Positions 1 through 12,800 of a stretch of 64,000 nt of DNA are shown piece by piece. Below the pieces are notes generated by a model that worked only from the letters and a program-made list of their open reading frames with translations, searched no databases and was not told where the DNA came from. The stretch lies in contig OZ029918.1 in NCBI GenBank assembly GCA_964023275.1, forward strand, positions 33,509,037 to 33,573,036, in the 5' to 3' direction. The first letter of the stretch is position 1, and each line of letters opens with the position of its first letter. The position numbers were made by a program, and so were the translations under genes. Source of the DNA: Norana najaformis. Lineage: Eukaryota > Annelida > Clitellata > Crassiclitellata > Hormogastridae.

Positions 1-1100
1 TAAAACGAATGGTGACTTAAAGATTAAATAGCTAACGCTATTTGCAGGCAAGTCAGGATATAAAGTTCCGTTGCGCACGTGAATTTCGATATTCGACACC
101 TTACTCTGCTGTGATTAATAGTCTATGATTAATAGTCTTAGGCGAGCGCGTGGTCGGACTGTATGTATGTGATGATCAACGCTGGCGCTATCTGACGAGT
201 AATACGAGAACAAAAAAGGCGAGTATGGTGGTGAACGCCATCTGGCGAATAATAAGAATAAACGAGATTGTCTAGAAACCGCGGGTTTGCAGAGGCATAG
301 GTCTCAATTCGGGACAGTTTAGCAAATGAAACATTAAACGAGCAAATATTACATAAAAACCGACCTTTTAAATAAATGAAATCCGGTTACCTGCTCCTGT
401 AGGTGCATTAACTACTGAATAATATCCAGGTGAGTCCATACGTTGTGTATTATTAAGCAAGGATGCGAGTTAAGTATTATGCTAAAGTATGAATTTCCTA
501 TAGTATAGATTTCGTGGCCCAGAACAACAAGTTTCTTCGCTTTCTTTGAGCAGCCAATGCATTGATTTTAGGGCTACGTACAACCCGCACCACAAACTTA
601 GCGAATTGTTTTGCAGGCTAACACTGAACCAGAAGTTATGACATGAAAGCCCAGCCTAATGCGAGTGCCTAGATCCGTTCCTATTTTTCAATAAACTTTC
701 ATTATTATGAGAATTCTTTAGGATATTTTTTCATCTACAGACGTATTGTGTCGGCTGCGTACAATGATGAGTGGTGACTGCGCCATTTGCGGCCCTTCAT
801 ATCTTCGCCTCTTCTTCTTCGATTAAGGCCACGTACGTCTTGTTCGATTTGACTCAAGAATGAAGGCAAACAAGCAACTATCGGGAAAAGAATCGCACGC
901 CACGCCAGAAGTCATTATCGATGCAACATTAAAGAAGCCTGCAGATCCGTAATAGCCGAAGTTGTGATGATGGATTTGTCTCTAAAGCATCGCGGTAATA
1001 GTTGGGATTCAGCTTAGGATTATAAGCCTACTTCTGCAGTTCGGACACAGTCTCTGAAAACATCTAAGGCGGTAGACTAGATTTACTGGTAGTGCTCTTC
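1..1100. other. No recognisable gene
   Basis: I see no long open frame, conserved domain or clear repeat in this stretch. It is ordinary AT-leaning intergenic or intronic sequence with scattered stops in all frames. Confidence 0.5.
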
Positions 1101-1101
1101 G

Positions 1102-1404
1102 CTAAAGTAAGGTTTCTACTCGCCAGTAGGCCCACACTATATAATACGACATCATTGCTCCCGGAAAGGAGGCTAGCCGAACAGCGAAGGACTCATTGTT
1201 GCTACGTCGTAAACATCTTTCAATTTCCTCATATTCAACTGAATGATTAACTTCATATCGTGTACGTGATAAGCCCTCGGATTGCCTCTCGGCTGTACGT
1301 ATTTGTGAGCTGAAGTATTCGATGTCACTGCATCGAACATGATCCCGGCAATTAGTATTTGAATTAGACTCCACACTTCGTTTTAATTTTACTCTGCAGT
1401 ACAT
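1102..1404 (-). CDS. Hypothetical 100-codon ORF facing away from the CRE cluster
   Basis: The open frame runs from an ATG at 1404 down to 1102 and encodes about 100 residues. They are rich in Arg, Ser and Glu, with a charged stretch around YEEIERCLRRSNNES and no membrane segment or motif I recognise. It starts about 45 bases from a cluster of CRE-like sites and faces away from the microprotein ORF at 1638, so the two could share a bidirectional promoter. Its length is within chance expectation for this composition, and I see no splice-site support. Treat it as a candidate only. Confidence 0.15.
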   Translation of the reverse strand: MYCRVKLKRSVESNSNTNCRDHVRCSDIEYFSSQIRTAERQSEGLSRTRYEVNHSVEYEEIERCLRRSNNESFAVRLASFPGAMMSYYIVWAYWRVETLL

Positions 1405-1423
1405 CCATCATGGCGGTCGAAAC

Positions 1424-1626
1424 AATTTGTAAATTACGCTGTGCCTTTCTGACATCATTTTGACGTCACTCTACAATCTACCCCATCACAGTCATCGCAA
1501 GAATTAGTATTTGCGCTGCATCTTTCTGACGTCATAATACCGTCTGCCCACCAGAGCCTTTCGAAGCAATTGGTAAATTATATTGCATCTTTCTGACGTC
1601 ATTCTGACGTCACTCGACTGTCTCAC
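1424..1626. promoter_or_regulatory. Cluster of CRE/ATF palindromes, likely promoter
   Basis: Four perfect TGACGTCA palindromes lie at 1461-1468, 1527-1534, 1594-1601 and 1605-1612, with a one-mismatch site TGACATCA at 1450-1457. The pairs 1450/1461 and 1594/1605 are both spaced 11 bp, about one helical turn. Each pair sits in a diverged direct repeat of about 60 bp (1424-1483 and 1568-1626), so the array probably grew by local duplication. TGACGTCA is the canonical site for CREB/ATF bZIP factors, which is established knowledge. Promoter function is inferred from density and from the position just upstream of the ORF at 1638. Confidence 0.6.
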
Positions 1627-1637
1627 CTTCACCAGCG

Positions 1638-1850
1638 ATGATGTCAACTATAGTCATTATTCTGATAGCGCTGATAATCCTATGCGCTATCTTAGGGGCT
1701 ATTTATGCTTATATTTACTTCACTCGTATCAGCCCAAAAGGCCATCGACCCCGAAGTTTTCCTTCGGAGCAGGTGCCCCTCGACGAGGAACCTGGAAACG
1801 GACAACAGATGGCAGCGTCGACGCACATGTTCCTCTTCCGAAAAGCCTGA
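1638..1850 (+). CDS. Putative single-pass membrane microprotein (70 aa)
   Basis: The ORF begins ATG ATG 25 bases after the last CRE site. Residues about 4-28 form an almost pure Ile/Leu/Ala/Val segment long enough to cross a membrane once. A Tyr-rich interface and a basic juxtamembrane stretch (near ISPKGHRPRS) follow, then an acidic, polar tail (VPLDEEPGNG). Under the positive-inside rule the tail would be cytosolic. The layout resembles SMIM-type microproteins, but I recognise no specific family. Two overlapping frames are also open here (1583-1876 and 1705-1890); neither shows a comparable membrane segment. The role is unknown; the real first exon could differ. Confidence 0.4.
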   Translation: MMSTIVIILIALIILCAILGAIYAYIYFTRISPKGHRPRSFPSEQVPLDEEPGNGQQMAASTHMFLFRKA

Positions 1851-2682
1851 TACAGTGGAAGCTACCAGAGATGTAGCTCATCATTGTTAGGTTCAAACTC
1901 AGATGTTATTTTAACTTTTAAGATCCAAAATGGTTTATTTATTTCGGACCGGTTACTACCTGCATTATGAATAATGGATTTGAATTGTAGTAGAAGATTT
2001 ATATAGCCCAGAGTGACTCATTACTTAATGTTATCGTTTGAAATTTATCTGTCCTTCCCATGAGTCTCGGCGTGAGGCTAAAAGCAGAACTTGAAATTAG
2101 CGCTTTAGTGAAAACCTAATGAGAGACAGTGAAACAGACTACTGGCAGTAACCAAGGAGACGACAGGAAACTTTTGCGGTTGATGAGTGATTTATTCAGA
2201 AGTATACTGCGATCGGCTTTCCAATATTCTGCTGGTAATTATTTATGAATTGATAATTGCATTTCTTTAGTTCAGCTGTTACCTCTCGAGAAATTCAGTT
2301 AAATTTACGAAAATTTCTGCCTTCACATGTAAGTAAAGTTTAGATCCACATGTGTTGCATGCATTATGGTTGTTTGGAAGCGCGTTAACTGGTTCTCTCT
2401 ACGGAGCCACAATAATACTGCTCAAGGCATCAGTCGATGGTCGCTACAAAGCAAAATCGTTGTTCAAACCAAATTACAGGTTGATCCGCTTAAAAGTCAA
2501 GAGGAGAGTCCGAGAAGACACGGAATCAGCCTATGGAAGAAATAAGTCTAGGAAGTTACGATTTTTTCGTTGAAGTCTGACGGAGATAACAGACTTTGCA
2601 GAGCGAACGTTTGCCGGAAGAGAGTCCTAGTCTAGGACTAGCAATAGAAAAAACATCTTGAATAAATAGTCAGATTAAGACA
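1851..2682. other. Intergenic; one diverged SINE fragment
   Basis: No gene is visible. Around 2405-2490 there is a fragment related to the dispersed family that carries a 'caaggcatcagtcgatggtc'-like core, also seen near 24500 (reverse), 34730, 43700, 48170, 49540 and 58160 (reverse). Confidence 0.4.
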
Positions 2683-2990
2683 TTAAGAAGACCTGGTCGA
2701 GTGGAGACAAGTCTTGGAAGTTGGCATGGAGTGATGATAGTAAGGTTGGCAAAAATTTAAAGTCTTGTATATAATTAGCCCAGTCTTGAAAATTAATTGC
2801 TTTTTTATGTGTAGCCAATGCAGTGACTTTAGCATCGGTGATATTTGTTCATATTTTGGCATTTTAATGCTAGCTCTGGCCAAGGTATTTTGGACCTTCC
2901 AAAGCTTCATCAAGTTAGCTTTTGATATGCCAGCAAGAACGAGTTGCAGCAGCCAAGATGACTGGAGACCTGGCCATTAGCCTAATAAAA
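2683..2990 (-). pseudogene. LINE reverse-transcriptase C-terminal relic
   Basis: The reverse strand encodes a diverged remnant of the connector downstream of a non-LTR reverse transcriptase. It runs through VQNTLAR, then a SLHWL motif, then IFK and YKTLN. The order VQN-LAR / LHWLP / FK / YKxLN is characteristic of CR1/L2/Jockey-type LINE ORF2 ends. A CNS-like motif upstream, in another frame, indicates a frameshift. The copy is short, broken and presumably dead. Confidence 0.65.
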
Positions 2991-3867
2991 ACAGGGCAGA
3001 ATGGGAATGTGGCACCTAATTCCATGGATATAATAGATGTGGTAATGGGCTCACCTACATAGGTGTTCACTGAATCACAACACTTAAATTGCCGGCTGAA
3101 GAGTCACACTGTATGACAGAGGTACCTAGATGGACAGAATTCAAAAGAGTTAAATGTTTTCAGTTGCAAAGAAGTTTCAAACACGAGAAGATTGCAAGAG
3201 AAAGTAGAGCGCTGCACACTACTGGGTGAGCTGTCGAATACATGAGTAAGTAATTAATCAGTAAGAAGTTCCCAGTAATGACAGAAAGCAACTATTCATA
3301 AGAATTGAATTATGCTACTGAGTGTCATATTGCTAAATCACTCCAGTCTTTTCAGTCTTTTCAAAAGAAATCACTGCCATGGTAAGTTTGTTTCACTTCC
3401 TTTTTTGCTGTGTTTTTGATGAATACCTGTGATATTTACATTTTATTTGTACTAAGCTATGAACAGGCTTAGTAGATTTTGAAGTTATATCGCATACCAC
3501 AGGGTTGCGTAAGATGATTCACAACTTTTTCTGCACTTAGCTGAAGCAGAACATTATTTGCAGTGGCTGGTGTGCGAAAATTTATGAGGAATGCACTGCT
3601 ATGTTACTTTGTTGCTTACTTATATATTCAGTAATCCTTCCAGTAGGTTGCAACGTTCTTTTCTCACACGTTCTGGGGTGGCCATTTTGTTTACAAGAAA
3701 GGTTACCGCAAGCATCTGTTTCTCAAATATAATCAAGGCAGTAACAATGGCATTTGAAGTTATTAGCTTTTAATTTAAGTTATTAGTTCTGCAGTGTACA
3801 ACAGAAAATTTAAAAACCTGTGTGTGACTGATGATAACATTGTATTATCTCACTTCTACTTTGACAG
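2991..3867. other. Upstream region of CFAP251 with possible 5' UTR intron
   Basis: No ORF of interest. A strong donor (ATG followed by gtaagt) lies at 3381/3382 and a polypyrimidine tract with cag acceptor ends at 3867, 28 bases before the CFAP251 start codon. This is consistent with a non-coding first exon ending near 3381, spliced to exon 1 at 3868. Joining them would create only a short upstream ORF. The transcription start is not evident. Confidence 0.3.
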
Positions 3868-3895
3868 TTACTGAATCTGGCTTTATGACTGAATA

Positions 3896-6800
3896 ATGGC
3901 CGATGAAGAACAGCCTGTCAGAGATGACGATGCTTCAACAAAGCATGAAATGGCAGAGATGGAGGAGGTGGAAGATCCTCATTTGACCAACTCTCCAGAA
4001 GATTTGGAGAAGCTGGAGCTTGAGACAGGCGCAAAAGAAGAGAATCCGTCTACATCTGAAGCAAACAAGGGCAAGTCGGAGTCAGTGGAGGAGAATGACC
4101 TGGGTGACGTGGAAATTCCAGATGAAGCACTGAGTCACGAAGCATTGGCTCAAACAGTAGAAGATCTTGCAGATGAACCACTCAGAGGGCATTCTGCTGA
4201 GCCCCTTCAGGCCGAGGGTGAAGAAAACCAGCAAGGTTCGAGCGAAGAAGTAGCTGACAGTGACAGAACTGCTCACTACGCTGAGCCCTCAAAGGAAGAC
4301 AAAGACGAATATGCAGACGAACCAGCAGATGCTGCTGAGCCTGATAGACAGGATGAAGAGGATAATGATGAACTGGGGGCCTATGCCACTCCTTTGAGCC
4401 CAGACAGTGTCCTAGAAGAAATGAAGGAGCAGCCAGCTGAAGCACTGGAGGGTGATGAACCAGATGTAGTGCCCGATCAGTTAGGGCCTACCTGTCCCGG
4501 TGTGCCTCCACCCCCGGAGCTGTTGTTTGATGCCGACAGAGAGGCCCTCAGGACTCCTCCACTGGAATCAACGCTTCCAAACGTCCTGGTAAATTAATTT
4601 ATTCGTTTATGAATAATAACTTATTTATGAATTTATTATTCATTTATGAATTTATGCAATCATTCGTGCCTAGACTCCTCATTTAATATGTCAGATGATC
4701 TTTGAAAGGGGTGTCTAGTGGTGCATCTCTTTTCTTCTTGACATTTCAGTAGACCTATCTATACCTGCCTGATTGTCTGCATAAGTATCTCTGCATGCCT
4801 GCTTGCCTATCAGTCTGTTTTCTTTCATGCCACGTTTAATATCTGTCGCATCGTATTTATTAGCAACTGTTATATCATCAAATTGACTTATCTACATTTG
4901 CATTTCAGCCCTTGCAAGAATACTTGAATAATTCTTTGCACATTAGATCTGGTATTAAAAGGTCCCCTCTTTTGCCAAAATTTTCTTCCCGTCTCAGTTG
5001 TCCTTTCCAAGTACTTTGAAAGTCTACCAGACTTTGAAAGTACTCAGAAAGTACTTTCAGAGTACTTTGTATCTGTGCTAAAAGCAGCACTTTGACTCTG
5101 GATTTGCTCTATGACTATGATGGGCTATGACTTAGGATTTGCTCTTTGGATTTCAGAACCTCATCTGGTCATTTGGACAGAATCGAAATATTCCTGTCGT
5201 GAATTTATCAACGAACAAGACAAAGGCCATTTTCTACGTCTGTGGCCATACAGGAGTCATTCTTGATTTTGCTTCTAACCAGCAGACAGTTCTTCAAGGC
5301 CACGTAGGTCAAACGTTTTACGTAGTTTTACATCAGCTGCCATGAAACTATTATTATTATTTCTGGATTTATTAGGCTCCACTATTTAATGATTTAGCAT
5401 CAATCAATGGCACAGAGCAATTGTGAGTTAATTACTTGCTCAAGGCCCCTGTACAGTAATCATCTCAGAGGAGGCTCGAACACATACTGTCCACGTTACA
5501 AGCCAAGTGCTTTATCCAATATGCTGCCATGCCCCACAGATTAGTTCGTGAAACTACAGCCTTGTTGAAAGTTGAAAACACTAGTTCATGTAGTCATGAT
5601 TTCCATAAGCATGGTTGGGCCTGGCTAGTACTGAGATTGGTGACCATCAGTGAATGTGTATAAAATTCTCAACTAGGAAGGTGGCAAGCGTCTGAACACT
5701 TTCAACCTGTTTTTCAATGAGAAAATTTATAATTTTCAGTTCAGTCAGGTCAGATTGAGAAGTAATTCACCTACCGGGTGCAATTTTACAATTTCTAGTA
5801 ACACATTTGAATTCAAACGTTCAAAGTCATTGGGTAAAAGCATTTATGTGAATGTTTAGTTTTTTCTGGTTTCAGGCCAATGATATTTCATGTACCCGCG
5901 TTAGTTTCAACAAGCGCTGGATTGTGACGGCAGACAAAGGGAAAAACAGCCTTGTTATTATCTGGGATTCCTCAAATGGGTTTGTTATTTATTGATTTAT
6001 AAGTCAACCAAACCGATCACCTGAACAAACACCATATCACCTGACGACATGCAATGAACCAGTAATTGTAAATCTAATTGTAATCACAAATTTATTTAGC
6101 ACCTCTTTAACAGAAGCTCTTCAGAGGCACTCCCGCCCTAACAACACAAAACCATGATATAGAACAATCTATCGATCAGTCATCCATTCAGTCAATCAGT
6201 CATTAATCAACCAACTGATCAACAAGTAATTAATTCAGTACGAAATATTTGGTGTATGCAACAACACAGCTGATTTTGGTTTTTAATTAATGTTTTTTGT
6301 TTAATATCGTAATCGTGATCAAAAATTTATAAAGCACCACTTCAAAGTATACTCATCAGCGGCGCTCCCCGCCTGATGACCCAGAAACACTGGGGAACAA
6401 GTAGGTCTTCAAGCGCTTGTGGAAGAGAGGGGGAGAAAGGGTGAGAATATGAGTCACTAATGGTGAATACCTGATTTTTGTTGTGCTTAGAGTACCGGTC
6501 AAGACCTTTTTCGATGCACATCCAGATGGTGGAGTCACAGCAGTTTCCTTCACACCCGACGCCCGTTACCTGGCAACCCTAAGTGCTGCCAGTTCACAGG
6601 TGGGGTCAAGGGCAAAGGTCACATTAAAATAAGATAAACTTATGAGAGAAGCATCTAAAAACATTTGCAGATACAAGTTGTGATCTATAATTGTAATTGT
6701 AATTATAAGTTTTTAGAAGCTGACTGTTCAAGAGATACTGATCAGAGGCACTTTGTATGGTGGTCTGAATGATGCTAAAGTTCTGTAAGAGCAATGTTCA

Positions 6801-9800
6801 TAAGTAAGCAAGCAGTGCTCAGGTAACCAGAAAAGTTACCAGTCGTTTGCTTTGCACGCATGCAGAGCCCTGCCTACAGGTTCCCTTCCAGAATTGACAG
6901 ATTATAGAACATTAAATTTTACTGCTTATCAACAAACTGACCCATCTATCTATTACTCCTCAGGTATTCGATTCAAAACTGAGATCTCACTTTTTCAAGA
7001 AATCCCACTCTGATTAATCAAATCTGCTGCCTTTCCCATTTCTCTCGGCTTAGATACAACCCACCCTAACAGCTCCTGTCTATGGTCTTCTGGCAACTGG
7101 ACTTGGTTCTTGACGTGGCATCTTTGGACAACCCCACTGGCTTGATGCAGCACTTGTGAATAAGCTGATGCCTGCGCTCAGCTTTTAAGTTGCGCTTAAA
7201 AAATTTAGAGTTTACGATTATGATTATGAGATTGTTTTCTGAGTGCACTTTACAAGTTCTGTTATATGATTTAATATATGCACAGCTATCAAGTATTTAT
7301 GTAGGGCCTTTTCAGCTCCTTTGAGAAGCGCTGTGATAAACAAGGAGTACAGACACTCTTTAATCTTTCTCATGCAATTTTCACCTTTCCTTTAAAAGTC
7401 TTGTGATAAACAGTCAATAATACGACTTTTCTATTTTCTCTAACAGTTTCTCTTCTTTAGTGTTCTTTAGCAGAGAGTTTTTTGGAAGTTAAGATAGATT
7501 TTGTTTTCATATCAGACGTTGGCGATCTGGGATTGGACGACTGAGGCGGAAATTCCAATCTGCACTGCCGAGCTTCGTCCCTCGTTTGGTCACCAGGTTC
7601 GTATCTCTCATACTACAAAGTGTTTATACAATTAGTGTTTTTATTATTACTTTTATTTTTTACATGAGATATATATGATCCCTTGAGATTCAAATATTAA
7701 GGGAGCATTTTATCTAGAATTGCTAGTCTTCAGTGATGCTTTGCTTGGTGGAAAAAGTGCTGCAAAAAGTGACTGCATTGAAGTGCTGAATAGCCTTAGA
7801 TATTATTATTATTATATATTATTTACTATTTATTATTATTTTATTATTATTATTACTATAATTATCACTGTCATCGTTTTTGCAAAACAGCAGGTAACGT
7901 GGTTATTCATAAATTCATAAAATTCAGATTAATTTTATATTTAGTTGTCTCTGTGTCGATAATTGTTTCTTTTTGATTACTTGTTGACTGTTAAACCTTC
8001 CTGCTTTTAGTTGTTTATATCATTTTGCATTATTTGTTGCAAATAAAATCTTCCCATTTCAGTTTTAATTTGTTGCTCTGCTATGCTGTCAGAGTTACAT
8101 CAACTTTCATCAGGATGATATGACTCTGCTGGCAACTAACAGTGACAGCCAAGTCCTTTTCTACTCGTGGGTAAGTCAATGAATTACTGAAATTTACATC
8201 ACGTTACTGTACACGACTGGCTTGATAATCAGGTAGAGCACGTCTGAGAGATTTGTGTGGTGCTATGGAAATCAAGGTTGGATCCAGCAGGCCAAGCTGG
8301 ACTGCACCTCTCATTTGAGTATACGGGCCAAAACTTTTGAGTTAAGGTTAAGGTTGCCTACTCTTCTGGAAAAGCACAGTAAAATGATCATAAAGAAATT
8401 GGAAAAGTAACAAATGTTAATAAAAAAACTGGGTTCATGAAGAGCTGATAAAACTGGAGATCAAAATGAAAATCATATGGCAACTTATTAACTAATCGTC
8501 AAAAATTTCTGTGTGTAATAAACCCTTAAAAATTGGTGAAAATTAATATGGCCTTGCTTAATTTGCTGCCCTTTGTTAACTTCTGTATCAAGCACTGACA
8601 TGTTAAAGCCATCATGTTCCAAATGACATGTGGATCACGTGACTGACTGATTGATTGACTGGAGTGGTCTGATGTTTCTTGATGAGGCATTGTTTGCAAA
8701 GCATCCTTGTCTCGAAGTTTCACTTTTCTCCGGATAATTATTTTTATTATTATTTTATTATTATTATTATTATTAATATTATTATTAATACAATAATAAT
8801 ATTTCTCTCTTTTATTACTAGTTTCATTTTTTTAAATCCCAAGGAATCATACATAGCCTGGGTTTAAATAATAATAATAATAATAATTGTACCTATCTCA
8901 GATAAATAATAATAATATTAATATTAATAATACAAATTTCTATTTGCATTACATAATTTGTAGAAAGGTGGTGTGTTGGAATACTTTGCTCCATCTCTGA
9001 CTGACGATGACTTCAACAAACCGGTTGGCAAATTCAACCAGACTATCTTTCTGAGTGGTTCATCTCGTTGTCTCACCTCCACTTCCTTGGGAAATATCGT
9101 CATCTGGGAGACAAACAAACTAACTCCAAGTCAGTCCTTCTTATAGTCAGTTACGTAGCATGCTGGTGTGCTTTCATATAGTCCTGTATATGTATGTATG
9201 TATGTATCACTAAATTTGTATAGCGCCTTTTAAGTAACTCACAAAAGCGCTGCAGCATGGCTGCCTAATGAACTCTAAAGAGGAATGTCTAGAGATGGCA
9301 GAACCTGAACCGTTGAACAGGCAAGAGATGGGATGTCTGGTGGAAGAGTGTTCCAGAGAGACTGCTAAAGTGCCGTTATCACGATACGATATTAGTTGAT
9401 ATTCACCTCAAGTGAAAATGTGGTCAAAAAATTATAATTGGGTGGAGAAGTTTGATTGAAGTCTGATAGGTCAGGAAAACCAGAACTACAGTGGGTAAGT
9501 AAGTTGAAACAAGTGAGTCTTAAGTTTAGACCTGAAAAATATGAAGAACTGAAAGAGTGTACAGAACCGGGCAGTGAATTTCAAAGTGTTGGACACGCCA
9601 CTGAGAATAAGAGAGATTGCAAGACGTAAAAAGATTCAAATTATCTGTTGGTCAAGTGCAATTTGTTTGAGGTGAGCAGCAAGCAGAGGTCGTTCCCTGA
9701 TCTAAATGTAATGCCTTGTAAACTATAAGATAGATTTTAAACTGGAGTCTTTGCTCAGTGGGCAACCGGGCAACCACTGCCAACCAGTGTAATGAATGCA

Positions 9801-12800
9801 GAATCAGTGTAATATCTGAGTAAGTTACCAGTTTATCAGATGTACACGTAAATGTATCATATGTCTGAAACTTAAACTTACTTTGTTTACTGTAGGCAAA
9901 TCAAGCGATAAGGTTGCTGATAAGCGGGCTCTGAAGATTATCCGAGTACAGGATGCTGCCATTTACGTCCTCACGCAGACAGACCAGTAAGTTTTGAATG
10001 CTTCTTTTTTTGCAGTAAAATTTTGGACCTGATATTCCAACTACGTTTTTAGTACTAAATTATCAAAGTGTGGGATATGCACCTCAGCTATGGCATATGA
10101 AGCGATAAGACTGTGGACAGACAGGCAGACTGAAGATTATCCGAACATAAGACACTGCCAGTTACTGACACTGAATGACCAGTAAGTTTTGATTACTTCA
10201 TGAGACGTTTCCGCAGTAAAGTTTTGGACCCAGTCTGCCGACTACTTTTTAGTAATAAATTATCAGCTCAAATTATGTTTCCTTATGTTAAGATGCACCT
10301 GTTTATAGAACTTGGACAGCCATGCTCACAGCACTTCTGAGAGGTCCTTAATGAATAGATGCTATACAAAAGCTCAATACATACGTATATACATTCTTAC
10401 GTACATACATACATGCATGCACACATACATACATGCATACATGCACACATAGATGCATACATGAGTATATTCAACACTTGTGTGCTTGAGTTTATCCAAG
10501 CCTCTTTGAATTTAAGTCGAGGATTTAATACCTGACCATAAATTCAATAACAAACATCAGCCTTGGCAACAAATGTTCATATAAAATATTTAGAATATTT
10601 TGTGTTTCTGATTTACAGATACATCGTAACTGGCGACAGTCATGGACACGTCCGATTCTTTGACCAGTCACTTCAGCTGGTAAACTGGTAGGTTTCCATC
10701 ACAGATCCATGCATCATTTATTTATCGCCTTTAGAAAGCTTTCGTGCAGCTGATGACAATAAATAATAAACGTACACGGTTTTTTATAGCAACCTGCTCA
10801 TTTTACAACGAGTTGATCGGTTGTGATCCTTCACTACCGCTGCCTGTTTGAATGGGCGCCACACCAGTTAAGATCCCCCTGCACGGAGCGTGCTAGCCCG
10901 AGATTAATGTTGCTGAAATAAGCCACGATCAGTTTGTGAACCGGGGATCCTCACGCGCAGGGGTTCCTTGGCGTATGTGTTTACTGATGTAGCTAACCAG
11001 GCCAGTAGTAACCAAGTTTTGAACAATTAGTTGAAGAACTGTGATGATTGTGTCAGTGTTACTGTTAGCTTAAACATAATGGTGCATCTTTTTTATAGCA
11101 CCTGTATCAGAATACTCATCAGAGGTGCCTGAAAGAAACCCAATATATTCTCTTGTACTTGTGTAAACTTAAAATTTTCTTTCTCATATTTAAACATTGT
11201 CGTATCTGTTAGGTATCAGGATTTTCATCTGGGCCCTGTCAATGCCATTTCCTTTGCGTATTCTGTCAACTTCGCTGCCAGGTAAGTCATGTTTGTATGT
11301 ATGCGTGTATGTATGTATGTATGTATGTATGTGTGTGTATGTATGTATGTATGTATGTATGTATGTGTGTGTATGTATGTATGCATGTATGTATGTGTGT
11401 ATGTATGTATGCATGTATGTATGTATCCGTGTATGTATGTATGTATGTGTGTATGTATGTGTCTTTGTGTGTACATGTACTGTTATTTTGTTGTATTCAT
11501 TATTAGTTTTTTCTTGGCCGATGTAAGAATGATCCCTGAGATATAAAAACTTAGGTTATCATAATTATAATAATATTAATAATAATAATAATTATATTAA
11601 TAATAACAATAATAATAATAATAATTATTATTATTATTAATCTAATATCTTTAGCTTTTAATGTATTTATCTTTAACTTGTATTATGCTAATTTATGAAT
11701 TCACTGCCAAAGATAAGAAGTCGTCAATTGTCTGCAAAATAAGAAAAGAGAAATTTAGGGTCCCACAAAGTTGGTGGTAGTTAATTACACAGACAAGAAC
11801 TAGTGCACAAAAGGACTTGATCTTTTTCTGGTAAGTTGAGACACAACTGGCCAGACAAAGCTATTGTAGCTTTGTTCTGGTGGGAATTAGTGTGACTGAA
11901 ATGCACAAGTCAGTGAGGTAACGTAACCTCCTGTTAGACCAATAAATATGTATTAAGTTCTGCCGAATGTCGCTATAGAATTTTGTAATTACAATTACAC
12001 AACAGAAAGTATAATCTACCTAAAGTTTACAGATGTTGTTGCCTCTGTTTTCTCGTTGTTCTTATTGTTGTTAAACACAAACTTAAGTGGCCCGGGAATT
12101 TCTGTTCTGGGTAGAAATTAATATGGAGTGATTCCAGTTTAAACTGGATATTCCAACAGCATCACTACTAAAATCTGACACATGACTTTAATCTGCAGTG
12201 TTCAGTCAAGCATATCTGCAAGACAAAGCGTGTCCTTATGGCCTAGGCTGCAAAAGCTATTGAATTAAAATGCCTACATAATAAAAAAACTACCAGTACT
12301 ATTATTACTAAGCTCCATGAGCTAATAATATCAATGCTAAAGTATTTGTTAGTTTTGGTATCTACTGCAAATTATAGCAAATATTATTTCTGTTTGAGCA
12401 GAGCGGCTTCTGGGAAAAACTATCCATCTGATGCCACCATCAAAGCGCGTCCATTTATCGTCAGAGATTTTGTTGTTGGTACGACAAATGCTATTTATGC
12501 TCACGTGACAGTCGATGGAACAGATGTCAAGGCAAGTAACATTTATTTTTTCCAGTATCATCATCACCTTCGTCTGATGTAATCTAATCTGATGACGTCT
12601 GTGGCGCTGTTAGCAAAATGAACAAGGAATCGGTTGACGTCTGTTTCATGTCACACTATAGTAAAAAATTTAATCTGGTGGAGAAGCGTGGTTGAAAATC
12701 TGCTAGGTCAGGAAACAGAATGGAAGACAGGCTGTTTGGGTAAGCATGTTGAAACAAATGCGTCTTGAGTTTTATCATCACGAGTTCCACCACCACCACC

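Noticed and set aside
11190-11546. Several Cys/Val/Tyr/Met-rich ORFs
   Set aside because: They come from the GTAT microsatellite directly after a CFAP251 exon; only 11213-11281 is coding.
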